Positions 9,973-23,759 of a stretch of DNA of 64,000 nucleotides are shown here, piece after piece. The stretch lies in contig JAQURG010000013.1 in NCBI GenBank assembly GCA_028715725.1, positions 1-64,000 on the forward strand, read 5' to 3'. The stretch comes from Methylococcales bacterium. Lineage in GTDB: Bacteria > Pseudomonadota > Gammaproteobacteria > Methylococcales > Methylomonadaceae. The position numbers were made by a program, and so were the translations under genes. The notes under the pieces are model-generated. The model saw only the letters and a list, made by a program, of their open reading frames with translations. It was not told where the DNA came from and made no database searches. Numbering within the stretch: position 1 is the stretch's first letter; each line of letters opens with the position of its first letter.

Positions 9973-9988
9973 TGTTCCACGTGGAACA
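9973..9988. promoter_or_regulatory. parS-like ParB-binding palindrome 2 (recF-gyrB gap)
   Basis: A second perfect copy of TGTTCCACGTGGAACA, extended by flanks to a 20-bp palindrome (9971-9990), 38 bp centre to centre from the first. It lies between the recF stop and the gyrB start, where it could also influence gyrB expression if ParB spreads. parA and parB themselves are not in this window. Confidence 0.88.
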
Positions 9989-9995
9989 TTCATAA

Positions 9996-12428
<2,433 letters not shown>

Positions 12429-12430
12429 TT

Positions 12431-13222
12431 ATGCTTAACTTTCCACAAATTGATCCTATCGCTTTAAGTTTGGGTCCTCTGAAAATACATTGGTATGGAC
12501 TGATGTATCTGATAGGTTTTATTGCCGTTTGGGCTTTAGGCCAAAAACGCGCGCAACAACCCTGGTCTCCTGTTAAACCGCAGGCTATAGAAGATCTTGT
12601 TACTTATGGCGCTTTTGGTGTAATTTTGGGCGGCAGGATCGGCTATATCCTCTTTTATAATTTTGGTGAATTCTTAAATAACCCTCTGATCCTGTTTAAG
12701 ATATGGCAAGGGGGGATGTCCTTTCATGGCGGTATGTTAGGAGTTTTTATCGCTATGTGGTTTTTTTCAAAAAAGCAGCAATGCAGCATGCTGCAATTAA
12801 CTGACATTATTGCTCCGCTGGCGCCAATTGGTTTAGCTGCGGGACGGATAGGTAATTTTATTAATTCTGAGTTATGGGGTAGAACGACTGATGTTCCTTG
12901 GGCTATGGTATTTCCCAATGGCGGCCCTCTTGCCCGCCACCCGTCACAACTCTATGAAGCCTTTTTAGAAGGTATTGTATTGTTTGTTATTCTCTGGCTG
13001 TATTCCAGCAAACCGAGACCGGTAGGCGCAGTTACCGGCATGGCGCTGTTTTTTTACGGCTGCTTCCGTTTTTTTGTCGAATTTTTCAGAATGCCCGATG
13101 CACATTTAGGCTATTTGGCCCTGGATTGGGTAACCATGGGACAGATACTGTCAACGCCCATGATTATTGCCGGAGGTGTATTATTTTATTTTGCCTATAA
13201 TAAAAGTATTCCAAACAAATAA
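12431..13222 (+). CDS. lgt: phosphatidylglycerol--prolipoprotein diacylglyceryl transferase
   Basis: Inner-membrane enzyme that transfers diacylglycerol from phosphatidylglycerol to the lipobox cysteine of prolipoproteins. At 263 aa it is of normal size, with several hydrophobic helices and the Lgt signature [14 protein letters not shown] at about 138-151; [11 protein letters not shown] and [11 protein letters not shown] are further conserved stretches. It starts 2 nt after gyrB. In many gammaproteobacteria thyA comes next; here the gap is filled by a large two-gene block. The nominally open frame of the next gene reaches back into the end of lgt, but that is not coding. Confidence 0.96.
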   Translation: MLNFPQIDPIALSLGPLKIHWYGLMYLIGFIAVWALGQKRAQQPWSPVKPQAIEDLVTYGAFGVILGGRIGYILFYNFGEFLNNPLILFKIWQGGMSFHGGMLGVFIAMWFFSKKQQCSMLQLTDIIAPLAPIGLAAGRIGNFINSELWGRTTDVPWAMVFPNGGPLARHPSQLYEAFLEGIVLFVILWLYSSKPRPVGAVTGMALFFYGCFRFFVEFFRMPDAHLGYLALDWVTMGQILSTPMIIAGGVLFYFAYNKSIPNK

Positions 13223-13238
13223 CCATAATGGATACTTT

Positions 13239-16200
13239 ATGCAGCCTAAAGACTGGCTCAAGCAATTTCTGGCATCCAGACGCACTCTCGCTCCGAATGG
13301 AAATCCACTCTACCGTTATCGCCTGAACGACAGCGAATTTGAAACTTTAAAAACTACTTTAAAAACCAGCGCGTTATTCAGCGTTGCCAATATTGCGGAA
13401 GTATCCGGTTGGAATGCTGCTTTTGTTATTTACGCGGCGGAATGGTGGCGACGGGAATATGACGGCAGCTCTTGGTCGTGGGAAAAAGTATTTTCTTCGT
13501 TCGGAGCCGACGCCAAAGCATTAACAACGGCGCGGCGCGGTCTGATTGTTGACTCAGGCTTACGATACTGGAGACTCAAGGTTCGGGTTATTAACGGCCG
13601 TTCCCTTTTTCTAGGTTCAATAGCCATTGAAGGAGGCTTGCCGCTTAATCAATTGAATAAATCCAGTGGTTGGTTGGGTAGAGTATTCAAGCAGGTGATT
13701 CCCAAATACACGCGCTTGCAACATACCGGTATTCACGCCGACGCACTTATCGGGGAATGTGACTATATTCCTAAAACTTATCAAAACGACCAAATCCATG
13801 CGATTTTAGGCGACATGGTGCAAACAGTCGTCGAACTCAAACAAAAATATCAATTACATGAACATAACAATCCTCTAAGTTATTTGGATCAACAGGCTCC
13901 CTCATGGCGTGATCGGTTTCCGTTACCGATAGAGATGAAAGTCGGGCAAAAACTGCTTTCCGATATGATTACTATCGCTGCCAAAACCGATGACACAATG
14001 AGTCTACCTTTTCGGGGTATACGGCATGTTCATGACGATGGTTTCTTGCAATTACAGCTTGAGTTTGCGGGTTTTATTGTCCTGGAAAAACTTAAACTTC
14101 CGGAAACCATACCCCCAAGATTGGATATTGAATTAACCAGCAGTGCGGGTGCAATACGTTCGTTAGGTGTGGCGCTGAAAACCACCTATCAACAAAAATC
14201 GGCTATAAAAATGCCGCGTTCTCCTGGAATCATCAAAGGCGATCAAGCGGCTCACGGTTACACAATTCGCTTTAAGCATTTGTCCTCTCTTATCTTTGAG
14301 GCTCCGTTAACTGGCGGCGAAGAACTGGATAATGAAGTACCCTGGACATTTGCACAACAAAATGACGATTGGGTATTGGAAAGCGTTGCAAGCGTCAGTA
14401 CCCGCGCAAAACAGGTCAGGATTATTTATCCAGCGCAATTGATTTGTCTTGAAAATAATACCATTCGGCAAATAGCATCGGTTGCTGATAAAAAACTGCT
14501 CGAAGCCAGCGGAATTATTCAATTAACAGATCATAAAAACAGTTCTTTCATCATTAAAACTGCACAGGAACACTCGGCAGATAATTATTATTTGCGGGGG
14601 CAAACGCTTGAATTTGCCAGTACACCTAAAGAAGTCTATCGAGGTTTACCATCTCTGACTTGCGTCAACAACGAAACCGAAAAAAGGACAGGCATTCCTG
14701 TTACAAAATTAGTCGCCAGACCTGTTAACGCAAAAGGCAGTTGGCAGTCTCTTCTGCAAGTGCAACAAGGCATTTATGAAATTCGCTTGCACGACAATCA
14801 GGGCAATATCAAGTTCCGTAAAAAATGTGCATTATTGCCTGAACAATTTGCCGTTCGTTTTAAGCCTTCGGCGGATTCTTTGAATGGCACGATTTATCTG
14901 GATAATACCGGACACGCGACAGTTTTATGCAAACCATCGGTAAAACATAGCATTAAATATGAGGCTGACGGATATCGAATTGAGTTATATGCCGACAACA
15001 CGCCACCGAGCCATGTTAATTTAACTCTTTGCTGGCCGGGTATGACCGACATGCTAACCTTAACCGTTCCTTTTCCGGTTAGAGGCGGCCAGATTATCGA
15101 TGCAGATGGTCACAAACATTCATCCAATCAGCCGCTGTTTTTGGATCAGTTACATGGATTTCGCCTGCGTCTATTTAATGAATATCCTGATAGAAACCGC
15201 CATTTGCAAATCGACTTTAATCTTGAAGATGACTCCTTGAATGGCGCACGGGATTTGTATTTTCGTGATGAAATTGAGAGAAAAGGAGCGGTTATAGAAC
15301 TGCCGATTATTGATTATCAGGAATGGATTAACGCCTTACTGGCTATCAGCAGAAACCTGGATAGCCATGCTCGGTTAATCATATATGAAAACGGTACAGA
15401 ATTATTGCGGATAAAAATCTCCCGCTACCAATTTGCGCTGGAAAGACAACCGTCATTGGGATGTGTGGCGTTAAAAGATAATGACCATGCTTCCTTGTCC
15501 TATGACAATCTTACCAAAATTCAACTAATGGCTATGCGGCTCTCCCAGCCCGAACAAGAACATATCAAGTTAGAGACCCAATTTTCAGGCCAAACAGAAA
15601 CTGGTTGCTGGTTGTTTTATCCTGAAAAAAGAGCGGCTGGCTCTTGGTTGATTTATCCTTCAGTAACGTCTTCTGTCTGTTTACGCCCTATTTTATGGCA
15701 TGTTGGTGAAGTGCCGGAAGCAAGTCCATTTGACGAACATGAAATTTCAACGTTGCACAGTGCTATTAAAATCGCCGAGAAACAATCACGGCAGCTAGCC
15801 ATAAAAGGAGTTTTTGAGCGTATGTGGACAGATTTTGAGCATAGTGGTTGGTCTTATTTAAGACATTTGTGGAAACAATGCGCTCATTTGCCGCTAGCCA
15901 GCTTTGATGTTTGGTCAATAGCTGTGACGGATACTAAACTGTTAGTTGCAATGGTATTGCAAATGGATGAAAGCTTTACACGAAAATTTAGCGAAGAATT
16001 GCCGGTTTTCTGGGAATTGATACCACTGAATGATTGGTTGGCGATTTTTAAAAATTACAGCAATTATTTAAAGCAAGCGATGGGGGATGAAGCCGATGTT
16101 ATCACTATCCTTGAAAGCCGCATCAAACGTATCAGCTATCTTTGTACGTCTATGGATGTAGTAGTCCGAATACTCAAGCAGTCGCTATGTGGCATAGCCG

Positions 16201-16586
16201 ATCAAGTGCTTGGCTTTATGAAACAGTCAGTCCAGGATTGGGTAATAAATGAGATTAAAACTGCTCAACAAGAACTGGATAGACGACAAGCAGACAGTAA
16301 GTGGCTGGAAGTATTAAAACCGGAACTTATAACCCATTGGAAGCAAATGGATAAATCGCAGCAGCAATGGTTAAAACTGGAAAATATTTCAGACCATCAT
16401 CATGCGGTAGTTATTTTACCTGTGCTGTTAGCGGCATATTGTGCAAACACAAACACACCTGAAAACTGGATAGGCGATACAGCCGTTATTTTTAAATTAA
16501 AACGCCTGAAAGCCTTTGATGAAGACTGGTTTAACGAAGTTTTCAATATTGCACTGGCCTATTTATCACAGCAACCGAAGGATTAA
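13239..16586 (+). CDS. druH: DruH-like / YjiT (STY4851) family protein, probable Druantia type III component
   Basis: A 1115-aa protein without a domain I recognise. I start it at the ATG at 13239 (MQPKDWLKQFLASRRT), preceded by GGATA; an open extension upstream overlaps lgt and looks non-coding. It resembles in size, start and context the STY4851/ECs_5259 (YjiT) family, the large partner of a giant helicase in enterobacterial defence islands and, as I recall, the DruH of Druantia type III. No signal peptide or membrane segment is visible; the middle looks beta-rich, and the C-terminal third is rich in Trp and Gln and looks helical. The helicase gene begins 6 nt downstream. The assignment rests mainly on this pairing and is an inference until tested by profile search. 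Confidence 0.68.
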   Translation: MQPKDWLKQFLASRRTLAPNGNPLYRYRLNDSEFETLKTTLKTSALFSVANIAEVSGWNAAFVIYAAEWWRREYDGSSWSWEKVFSSFGADAKALTTARRGLIVDSGLRYWRLKVRVINGRSLFLGSIAIEGGLPLNQLNKSSGWLGRVFKQVIPKYTRLQHTGIHADALIGECDYIPKTYQNDQIHAILGDMVQTVVELKQKYQLHEHNNPLSYLDQQAPSWRDRFPLPIEMKVGQKLLSDMITIAAKTDDTMSLPFRGIRHVHDDGFLQLQLEFAGFIVLEKLKLPETIPPRLDIELTSSAGAIRSLGVALKTTYQQKSAIKMPRSPGIIKGDQAAHGYTIRFKHLSSLIFEAPLTGGEELDNEVPWTFAQQNDDWVLESVASVSTRAKQVRIIYPAQLICLENNTIRQIASVADKKLLEASGIIQLTDHKNSSFIIKTAQEHSADNYYLRGQTLEFASTPKEVYRGLPSLTCVNNETEKRTGIPVTKLVARPVNAKGSWQSLLQVQQGIYEIRLHDNQGNIKFRKKCALLPEQFAVRFKPSADSLNGTIYLDNTGHATVLCKPSVKHSIKYEADGYRIELYADNTPPSHVNLTLCWPGMTDMLTLTVPFPVRGGQIIDADGHKHSSNQPLFLDQLHGFRLRLFNEYPDRNRHLQIDFNLEDDSLNGARDLYFRDEIERKGAVIELPIIDYQEWINALLAISRNLDSHARLIIYENGTELLRIKISRYQFALERQPSLGCVALKDNDHASLSYDNLTKIQLMAMRLSQPEQEHIKLETQFSGQTETGCWLFYPEKRAAGSWLIYPSVTSSVCLRPILWHVGEVPEASPFDEHEISTLHSAIKIAEKQSRQLAIKGVFERMWTDFEHSGWSYLRHLWKQCAHLPLASFDVWSIAVTDTKLLVAMVLQMDESFTRKFSEELPVFWELIPLNDWLAIFKNYSNYLKQAMGDEADVITILESRIKRISYLCTSMDVVVRILKQSLCGIADQVLGFMKQSVQDWVINEIKTAQQELDRRQADSKWLEVLKPELITHWKQMDKSQQQWLKLENISDHHHAVVILPVLLAAYCANTNTPENWIGDTAVIFKLKRLKAFDEDWFNEVFNIALAYLSQQPKD

Positions 16587-16592
16587 ATCCAA

Positions 16593-19500
16593 ATGCCCAG
16601 TTATTTTCAACCACTTATCGGGCAGTTATCGCAACGCTCAGCCGAAGCCACTTTAAGTATTCTAGGCATCAGCGACCCTACTTTACGGCAATTTTTATCA
16701 GAGCAATTTAATCAACCGATAGGCGATAGAAATAATTTTTTAGCCGATCCGGTTTTTGAAGCTATTTTTGGCTGGGAAGAGGCAAATATCAGCATGGAGG
16801 GATTGGCTGGCTCTTTGCTGGAGCGATCTTTGCTTGAGACGATGGACAAGCCGCCTGATGGTTTAAAAGACTATGCGTTTCGCAAAGACTGGCAGCCTTA
16901 TCAACACCAATACAAGTCATGGTTAAAATTATCTGAAAGCAAGCCTCAGTCCATTGTCATCACCAGCGGTACGGGATCAGGTAAAACCGAGTGTTTCATG
17001 GTGCCGGTACTCAATGATTTAGTTCGTCAGTACGAGCGGCAAAAACAGACGCTAATCGGCGTACAAGCTCTGTTTATTTATCCGCTCAATGCCTTGATTA
17101 ACAGCCAGCGCGACCGTCTTCGCGCCTGGACACATGATTTCGGTAGTGGCGTGCGGTTTTGCTTGTATAACGGCAATACGCCTGAATTATCCAAAAGCTC
17201 TAAGCAGGCGGAAACGCCGAATGAAATTTTATCGAGAACCTTATTACGTAATGAACCGCCGCCACTGTTAGTGACTAACTCCACGATGCTGGAATATATG
17301 TTGGTTAGGCAAGTTGACGCACCTATCTTACAAAAATCACAAGGGAAATTACGCTGGATTGTTCTGGATGAAGCGCATACTTATATCGGCTCACAAGCGG
17401 CGGAACTGTCGCTGTTATTGCGGCGGGTATTGCACGGTTTTGCTGTCAACGCCGAAGACGTGCGTTTTGTCGCCACGTCAGCAACCATAGGCGACAAGGA
17501 TAATGCGTCATTACAACGTTATCTGGGCGATTTGGCAGGCATTTCGAAAGAGCAAGTAACTGTGATTGGCGGTAAGCGAATTGTGCCGCCACTCAACAAA
17601 AGAAAAGGCGATTACAAACAGAATACACCCATAGCAACTTTGGTGGATATTGACCACGGCAAGCCGGTATCAAAACAACGCTATCGAGCATTGGAAGATC
17701 ATCCGGTCAGTCGCAAAATGCGTGAAGAATTGACTCGTGACGCGCTCCCTAAATCCTTAACCCAGTTAAGTAACACTCTGTTTAGTGACATTGCTGACAT
17801 GAAAACCAGACATCAGCAGGCGTTGGCATGGCTGGATTTATGTACAGGGACAATATTGCCGGATAAAGATAATAAGCCTAAGCAGCCGTTTTTGCCAATA
17901 CGCGGGCATTTATTCCATCAAGTGACCAATGGTTTATGGTGTTGTGTAGATAGTAACTGTAGCCATAAAAAAGACACGCTTTTAGCGGAGAACTGGGCAT
18001 TTGGTTATGTTTATAGCCAACAACGCGAGTATTGTGTATGCGGTGCACCGGTGTATGAGCTGGTTTTTTGTAATGACTGCAACAGCCCGCATTTACAGGC
18101 TTTTCAAACCCAGCAAGCGCAATTAATCCAAATTCCACGTCAGGCTATTGATGAGTTTAGCTTGCAAATTGAAGCGGATGGCGATGAGGGTACCGAAGAG
18201 GAGCAAAAATCCGATAATAAAACAGAAACGCCAAATGAGTTAGTCAATCTGGCTGTAAAAGCCGATGCAGAGCTGACGCATTCTTTTACCTTGTCACTCG
18301 ATAATAAGCAACTCGGTGAAACGCATAACGCCATTACGATTCACATCGTCAATGATGACGAAACTTGCGGACATTGCGGTTTTATCCCTGATCGTGGAGA
18401 ACGCAGTGTATTTCGCCGGTGTTTGTTAGGTACGCCGTTTTATGTTAGTAATACCGTACCAACATTACTGGAGTTTTGTCAGGATGGTAAAAATCCTTTG
18501 GAAAGCCCTGGTCGAGGACGCAGACTGATTACCTTTACTGACAGTCGTCAAGGCACGGCGCGGATTGCCGTTAAAATCCAGCAGGATTCAGAGCGAAACC
18601 GCTTGCGTGGATTGGTTTATGAAATGGTTGCTAAACAATTAGGTAATGTAAATGTTGTAGAACGCATCGAACTGGAGAAAAAACGGGATGAATCTTTAGA
18701 AAAAGCTGAAAAATATAAACAAATCCCCGAAGTAGCAGAGGATTATTTAAAACAGGCTCAAGAAGTTGAGCAACAAATCGATCAATTAAGCGTTGTTCAA
18801 CCCATAACTTGGCAGGAAGCAATCAATGCACTTCAAGCCAATAGCGATATTTTAAAACCGATGTTGGATTATTATCGCGACCTGAATCCCATGCTGTTTC
18901 AACATAATAGCGGTTCTCGAACTTTGTCTGAAATGTTGTTGATTCGAGAATTCAATCGTCGCGCCAAACGGCAAAATACATTGGAAACTCTGGGATTAGT
19001 TGCGATTCAATATCCGGCTTTAAGCTCGATCAACAATACACCTGCCGAATGGCAAAAATTGAACTTATCACTAAAGGATTGGCAAGATTTTCTTAAGGTT
19101 TGTCTGGATTTTTATATAAGGGACAATTTTATTGCTATTCCTTACGAGTGGATAAACTGGATAGGCGTTACTATTTACCCCAAAGAGCTTTTAGCGCCTG
19201 ATTCAAAAGAATCGACGGGCAAGCGCATTAGCAAATGGCCGCTAGTCAGAAAAGGACGTAATAACCGCTTAATCCGTATTTTGACTTATGCCTTAAATCT
19301 AAAATTAGATAATAAAGCGCATGAAGACATGCTTAACCAAATCATGCGCTCCGCCTGGAAAGCTCTCACGCAAGAAAGTCAAATTTTAACCTCTGTTCTA
19401 GGTTCTCTGACTTACCAAATGAAACCGGAACAGATGGCATTTTGCTGCGTTCAGGATGCATGGGTTTGTCCGGTCACACATCGTTTGTTGGATATAACAT

Positions 19501-22500
19501 TTAAAAGCATCACGCCTTATCTACCTTACGTTCCCAATCAACAAACGGCTTGTTGTGACAAAGTAGTAATTCCCGTTTTACCTGTTAGGCAGGATTTTGA
19601 TTCAGATCAAGAAAAAAAGCTGTGCTACATCAGGCAATGGATTACAAATAATACCGATATTGCTGAGCTTAGAAAACAAAATTTATGGACGGATTTAAGC
19701 GACAGAATTCTTGAAGGCGGCGTATTTTTTCGAACCGCCGAACATTCGGCGCAACAACCCGCCAGTCGTCTGCAACAGTTTGAAAAACTCTTCAAAGAGG
19801 AAAAACTCAACGTCTTAAGCTGTTCGACAACGATGGAAATGGGCGTGGACATCGGCGGTATTACAGCGGTCGCCATGAATAATGTACCTCCTCATCCAGC
19901 CAATTATTTACAGCGAGCAGGCCGTGCCGGTCGGCGTCAGGAAACCCGTGCGTTGGCATTTACCTTATGCAAGGAAAATCCGCATGAACGCACGGTTTTT
20001 AACAGCCCGTTATGGCCGTTTATAACCCACATTAAGGCTCCTTACATTACCTTAAACAGCGAAAAAATTGTGCAGCGGCACGTTAATTCCCTGATTTTTT
20101 CTTACTTTTTAAAACAGGTAATTGGCGTTGCGGGGCAGCAAAACACCAAGCTGGATTGCGGCTGGTTTTTTTGCCATGACGAAGACAGCAAATCACAGTT
20201 TGAGCGTTTTTGTGCTTGGCTAGAAGAATGCGGGGTAGCCGGAATTCCCGAAAATCTGGAAAAAGGCTTGAGAGCAATAATATACAAGACGGTTCTGGCA
20301 GGCACTCAACTAACCAACCTCACTCATCAATCGATCTCGACCATTAACAGCATCAAGGATAAATGGCTATCAGAATATGATCCATTACAAGCTGAGATTA
20401 ATGCGTTAAGTTCAAAAACAGCCGAAAACGACCCTTATAAAAAGCGGGTAGAAAGAGATGTGAAACGTATTAAGGGTGAATACCTGCTGGCTGAACTGGC
20501 AACACGCGGTTTTTTACCCTGTTACGGATTTCCAACCGGAATTGCCTACTTTGATCCTTACAGCGCCTATGACTATAGACGTAATAACCACGCAAAAAAT
20601 GACCAGCGAGAAGATAATCTCAGCCGTATTCGTGAAAAGCCTACCCGTAATCTATCCATTGCCATTAGAGAATATGCACCCGGCTGCGATATTGTCCTAA
20701 ATAGTTTGGCGTACCGTTCAGCGGGGCTGAGTTTAAGCTGGCATAGTCCAGAAAGCGGCGCCAACGAAACGCAGAAACTGATGGCGGCGTGGCGTTGCGA
20801 TCATTGCGGCGCAATTGACAATGCTTTAAGTAGCGTTTCTAGTAGCGTTTGCAACGACTGTGGTGGGCTGCTTAATCCTGAGCATAGACGCGAATTTATT
20901 GAACCTGCCGGATTTGCCGTTGACTTTTATAGCAGTCCCCATACGGATGTTTCAGCACAGCATTATGTGCCCGTTAAAGAACCCTGGGTTACTGCTAAAG
21001 ACAAGTTGCGTCCTTTGCCTAATCCGCAACTGGGACAGTTCCGCGCCGGTATTCGGGGTGATATTTTTTATCATAGTTCCGGCGAATATGAACACGGTTA
21101 CGCACTCTGCTGGCATTGCGGTCGTGCCGACTCTATGACCTCAGATGATAAATTACCTGATGTTTTTTTAAGGCCGCATAAAAAACTACGAGGTAGACCG
21201 GAAGGAGAAACAGACGCTTGGTGTAGCGGCAACGACAGCGAATTCGCCATTAAAACCAATTTGCATTTAGGTTATGTTGACCATACCGATGTTTTTGAAC
21301 TGTATCTGAAAAACAGCAACGAACAGACATTTCTTGATTATAGAAATGAAGATAGCAAAAAAATCGCCTGGACGTTATCAGTGGTACTCAGGCAAGCCCT
21401 CGCCGATATCTTGGGTATCAACGTCGATGAAATGGGTTATACCGTGAAACCGACTAAACTGACTCATTGCAGCCATCCGGTAGCAGCCATTGTTTTATAT
21501 GATAAAAGCAGCGGCGGTGCCGGTTTTGCTTCGTCTGCTTACCGTTATTTTGACGAGTTATTTGTTAAAGCCAGACAGTACCTTGAGTGTAATTGTCAAG
21601 GCGTGTGTCAAAACTGCTTATTAGGCTTCGATACCCGCTTCCATATTGATTATCTGGATCGACAGTTAGCGGCAAGCTATTTGAACGAGGAATTTATCCG
21701 CTTGTTGGCTTTGCCGGAGGAATTAAAATTATTGGGAAACTCTTCGCGTTATAGCCCGGAAACGTTGTTTACCAAAATTCCTAATGCCGCCAGTCACGGT
21801 GCAACAGAACTGCATGTTTTTTTACAAGGCCATCCATCCGAGTGGGAAATAGCAGAAAGTCAATTACTTGAACGGTGCTATCGCTGGAAACAGCTCTATA
21901 CCAAGGTGGTTTTATTGATCAACGCGTCAACACAACCGCTTTCCGAAGGCACCAAGGAAAACCTCTGGATTTTGCACCGCTTAGGAGTAAGCATCGCTAC
22001 AGTTGACGATAACAAGGCATTACTCAAAGGCTCGGCCTGTATTGTTGCGCAAACCCTGTCAGACAATGCAAGCAAGACTTTTGCGCATTCGTTTAAACAA
22101 ACAGCAATACCCGCGCAAAACTGGCTGAATCTGTCGGGCAGTGTTTTAGTCTCGGCGGATAATTATCCTCTTGTGCCGGTATTACAATATCTGGATGAAG
22201 AGGCTTTGAAGCCAAATACCGGAAACGGCGATATAGAGATTGAAATACTTGCTGAATGTAATGGTGCATTAGCTCAATTTGCTGAGAAATTATGGCAACA
22301 TGTGCTTGAGCATCACCCATTATTACAACAACATGTACTTTCTGATGAACTTGTCAGCCTGCATTATTCAGACCGCTATTTATTCTCGCCGTGGGCGGTT
22401 ATGCTGATTGCCGAATTAATAGATGGCTTGAGGCAGCTTATGAAAAGTAACTGGAATAAGCCAACAATTATTATTCATACAGGGGTTAAGCGAGAAAGTA

Positions 22501-22844
22501 GCTACCAGAAACGCGGTTTATTGGCAGACTGGATGGATGATAATTTACGCATGGAGGTTATTTCTGCATATTTTGAGGCTATGGATGAACAGTCTGTTGT
22601 TAAGACTAAAAACGATACGGCACACGGCCGAGTAATGGAATTGACATGGCAGTCTGGGAAAACAACCCATATTCGGTTCGATCAAGGTGTTGGCTATTGG
22701 CAAATCGGTGATAAAGCACCTTGGTTTGAGTACAACATGGGAGAGCCTGCGCAACAGGCAGAAAAAATGAGGCTACTAATTCCAAAGCTCAACGTTAGAA
22801 ACGCTAAAGACTTTCCAACACAAATTTTTGTTAAACAACGTTAG
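16593..22844 (+). CDS. druE: DruE-like giant DEAH helicase with DUF1998-type C-terminal motif, probable Druantia type III
   Basis: A 2083-aa superfamily 2 helicase. Motifs: SGTGSGKTE (Walker A, about 125-133), [21 protein letters not shown] (DEAH, about 258-266), VATSATIG (motif III), then a helicase C domain with [12 protein letters not shown] and motif [11 protein letters not shown] (about 1107). Several cysteine pairs (CCVDSNC, CVCGAP, CNDC near 440-490; CGHCG near 590; CDHCG and CNDCGG near 1400-1420) look like zinc ribbons. Near 1666 comes [12 protein letters not shown], the four-cysteine motif of DUF1998 helicases such as DruE, DrmB and DpdJ. The last 400 residues are unassigned. Size and the DruH-like partner point to Druantia type III. 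The mechanism of Druantia is not established; a nucleic-acid translocase role is assumed. Confidence 0.78.
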   Translation: MPSYFQPLIGQLSQRSAEATLSILGISDPTLRQFLSEQFNQPIGDRNNFLADPVFEAIFGWEEANISMEGLAGSLLERSLLETMDKPPDGLKDYAFRKDWQPYQHQYKSWLKLSESKPQSIVITSGTGSGKTECFMVPVLNDLVRQYERQKQTLIGVQALFIYPLNALINSQRDRLRAWTHDFGSGVRFCLYNGNTPELSKSSKQAETPNEILSRTLLRNEPPPLLVTNSTMLEYMLVRQVDAPILQKSQGKLRWIVLDEAHTYIGSQAAELSLLLRRVLHGFAVNAEDVRFVATSATIGDKDNASLQRYLGDLAGISKEQVTVIGGKRIVPPLNKRKGDYKQNTPIATLVDIDHGKPVSKQRYRALEDHPVSRKMREELTRDALPKSLTQLSNTLFSDIADMKTRHQQALAWLDLCTGTILPDKDNKPKQPFLPIRGHLFHQVTNGLWCCVDSNCSHKKDTLLAENWAFGYVYSQQREYCVCGAPVYELVFCNDCNSPHLQAFQTQQAQLIQIPRQAIDEFSLQIEADGDEGTEEEQKSDNKTETPNELVNLAVKADAELTHSFTLSLDNKQLGETHNAITIHIVNDDETCGHCGFIPDRGERSVFRRCLLGTPFYVSNTVPTLLEFCQDGKNPLESPGRGRRLITFTDSRQGTARIAVKIQQDSERNRLRGLVYEMVAKQLGNVNVVERIELEKKRDESLEKAEKYKQIPEVAEDYLKQAQEVEQQIDQLSVVQPITWQEAINALQANSDILKPMLDYYRDLNPMLFQHNSGSRTLSEMLLIREFNRRAKRQNTLETLGLVAIQYPALSSINNTPAEWQKLNLSLKDWQDFLKVCLDFYIRDNFIAIPYEWINWIGVTIYPKELLAPDSKESTGKRISKWPLVRKGRNNRLIRILTYALNLKLDNKAHEDMLNQIMRSAWKALTQESQILTSVLGSLTYQMKPEQMAFCCVQDAWVCPVTHRLLDITFKSITPYLPYVPNQQTACCDKVVIPVLPVRQDFDSDQEKKLCYIRQWITNNTDIAELRKQNLWTDLSDRILEGGVFFRTAEHSAQQPASRLQQFEKLFKEEKLNVLSCSTTMEMGVDIGGITAVAMNNVPPHPANYLQRAGRAGRRQETRALAFTLCKENPHERTVFNSPLWPFITHIKAPYITLNSEKIVQRHVNSLIFSYFLKQVIGVAGQQNTKLDCGWFFCHDEDSKSQFERFCAWLEECGVAGIPENLEKGLRAIIYKTVLAGTQLTNLTHQSISTINSIKDKWLSEYDPLQAEINALSSKTAENDPYKKRVERDVKRIKGEYLLAELATRGFLPCYGFPTGIAYFDPYSAYDYRRNNHAKNDQREDNLSRIREKPTRNLSIAIREYAPGCDIVLNSLAYRSAGLSLSWHSPESGANETQKLMAAWRCDHCGAIDNALSSVSSSVCNDCGGLLNPEHRREFIEPAGFAVDFYSSPHTDVSAQHYVPVKEPWVTAKDKLRPLPNPQLGQFRAGIRGDIFYHSSGEYEHGYALCWHCGRADSMTSDDKLPDVFLRPHKKLRGRPEGETDAWCSGNDSEFAIKTNLHLGYVDHTDVFELYLKNSNEQTFLDYRNEDSKKIAWTLSVVLRQALADILGINVDEMGYTVKPTKLTHCSHPVAAIVLYDKSSGGAGFASSAYRYFDELFVKARQYLECNCQGVCQNCLLGFDTRFHIDYLDRQLAASYLNEEFIRLLALPEELKLLGNSSRYSPETLFTKIPNAASHGATELHVFLQGHPSEWEIAESQLLERCYRWKQLYTKVVLLINASTQPLSEGTKENLWILHRLGVSIATVDDNKALLKGSACIVAQTLSDNASKTFAHSFKQTAIPAQNWLNLSGSVLVSADNYPLVPVLQYLDEEALKPNTGNGDIEIEILAECNGALAQFAEKLWQHVLEHHPLLQQHVLSDELVSLHYSDRYLFSPWAVMLIAELIDGLRQLMKSNWNKPTIIIHTGVKRESSYQKRGLLADWMDDNLRMEVISAYFEAMDEQSVVKTKNDTAHGRVMELTWQSGKTTHIRFDQGVGYWQIGDKAPWFEYNMGEPAQQAEKMRLLIPKLNVRNAKDFPTQIFVKQR

Positions 22845-22883
22845 TTATATTTTAAAAAACGCAATAGTCGTGAATAAAACCGT

Positions 22884-23717
22884 ATGCAGCAATATTTAGA
22901 ATTACTCGATAAAATTATTACCGAAGGAAACCCGAAAGGCGATAGAACCGGCAGCGGCACGCTGTCCATTTTCGGACACCAGATGCGTTTTCCGCTGGCG
23001 ATGGGCTTCCCATTGGTTACAACCAAGAAAATACATTTAAAATCAATAATCTATGAATTGCTCTGGTTTTTAAAAGGCGACACTAATCTGAGCTTTTTGC
23101 ATCAGCATAATGTCAATATCTGGAATGAATGGGCTGATCAAAACGGCGAGTTGGGGCCTGTGTACGGACATCAATGGCGCTCATGGCCGACACCCGACGG
23201 CCGGCATATCGACCAGATTCAGCAAGTTATCGAGCAGCTGAAAAAAACGCCCAACAGCCGCCGTATTATCGTTTCCGCCTGGAATGTTGCGGATTTGCCG
23301 GATGAAAGTATCAGCCCGCAGCAGAACGTCGCGCAAGGCAAAATGGCTTTAGCGCCTTGCCATGCGTTTTTCCAGTTTTACGTGGCTGACGGCAAGCTGT
23401 CTTGCCAGCTCTATCAGCGCAGCTGCGACACGTTTTTGGGTTTGCCGTTCAATATAGCCGGTTATGCGTTATTAACGCACATGGTCGCCCGGCAGTGCGA
23501 TTTGGATGTGGGCGATTTTATCTGGACCGGCGGCGATGTGCATTTATATCTGAATCATCAGGAACAGGCTAATTTGCAATTAACCCGCAAACCCTATCTC
23601 CCGCCCACTTTAAAAATTAACCGTAAACCATCATCAATATTTGATTATCAGTATGATGACTTTGAAATCGTCAATTATCACGCGCATGAACATATCAAGG
23701 CGCCTATTTCTGTTTAA
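22884..23717 (+). CDS. thyA: thymidylate synthase
   Basis: Makes dTMP from dUMP with methylene-tetrahydrofolate as the one-carbon donor and reductant. The 277-aa protein contains all family landmarks: [18 protein letters not shown] near the N-terminus, [28 protein letters not shown], the catalytic Cys in [11 protein letters not shown] (about C159), [15 protein letters not shown] and the C-terminal APISV. The start is the ATG at 22884, 39 nt after the helicase gene. It probably once followed lgt directly. Confidence 0.98.
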   Translation: MQQYLELLDKIITEGNPKGDRTGSGTLSIFGHQMRFPLAMGFPLVTTKKIHLKSIIYELLWFLKGDTNLSFLHQHNVNIWNEWADQNGELGPVYGHQWRSWPTPDGRHIDQIQQVIEQLKKTPNSRRIIVSAWNVADLPDESISPQQNVAQGKMALAPCHAFFQFYVADGKLSCQLYQRSCDTFLGLPFNIAGYALLTHMVARQCDLDVGDFIWTGGDVHLYLNHQEQANLQLTRKPYLPPTLKINRKPSSIFDYQYDDFEIVNYHAHEHIKAPISV

Positions 23718-23759
23718 TGAATTGCTTTCCCTTTTATATTAATTTTAAATATTAACCAA

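Noticed and set aside
13167..13238. Open extension of the DruH-like gene into lgt
   Set aside because: It lies in the coding sequence of lgt in another frame and has no ribosome-binding site; the ATG at 13239 after lgt is a better start.
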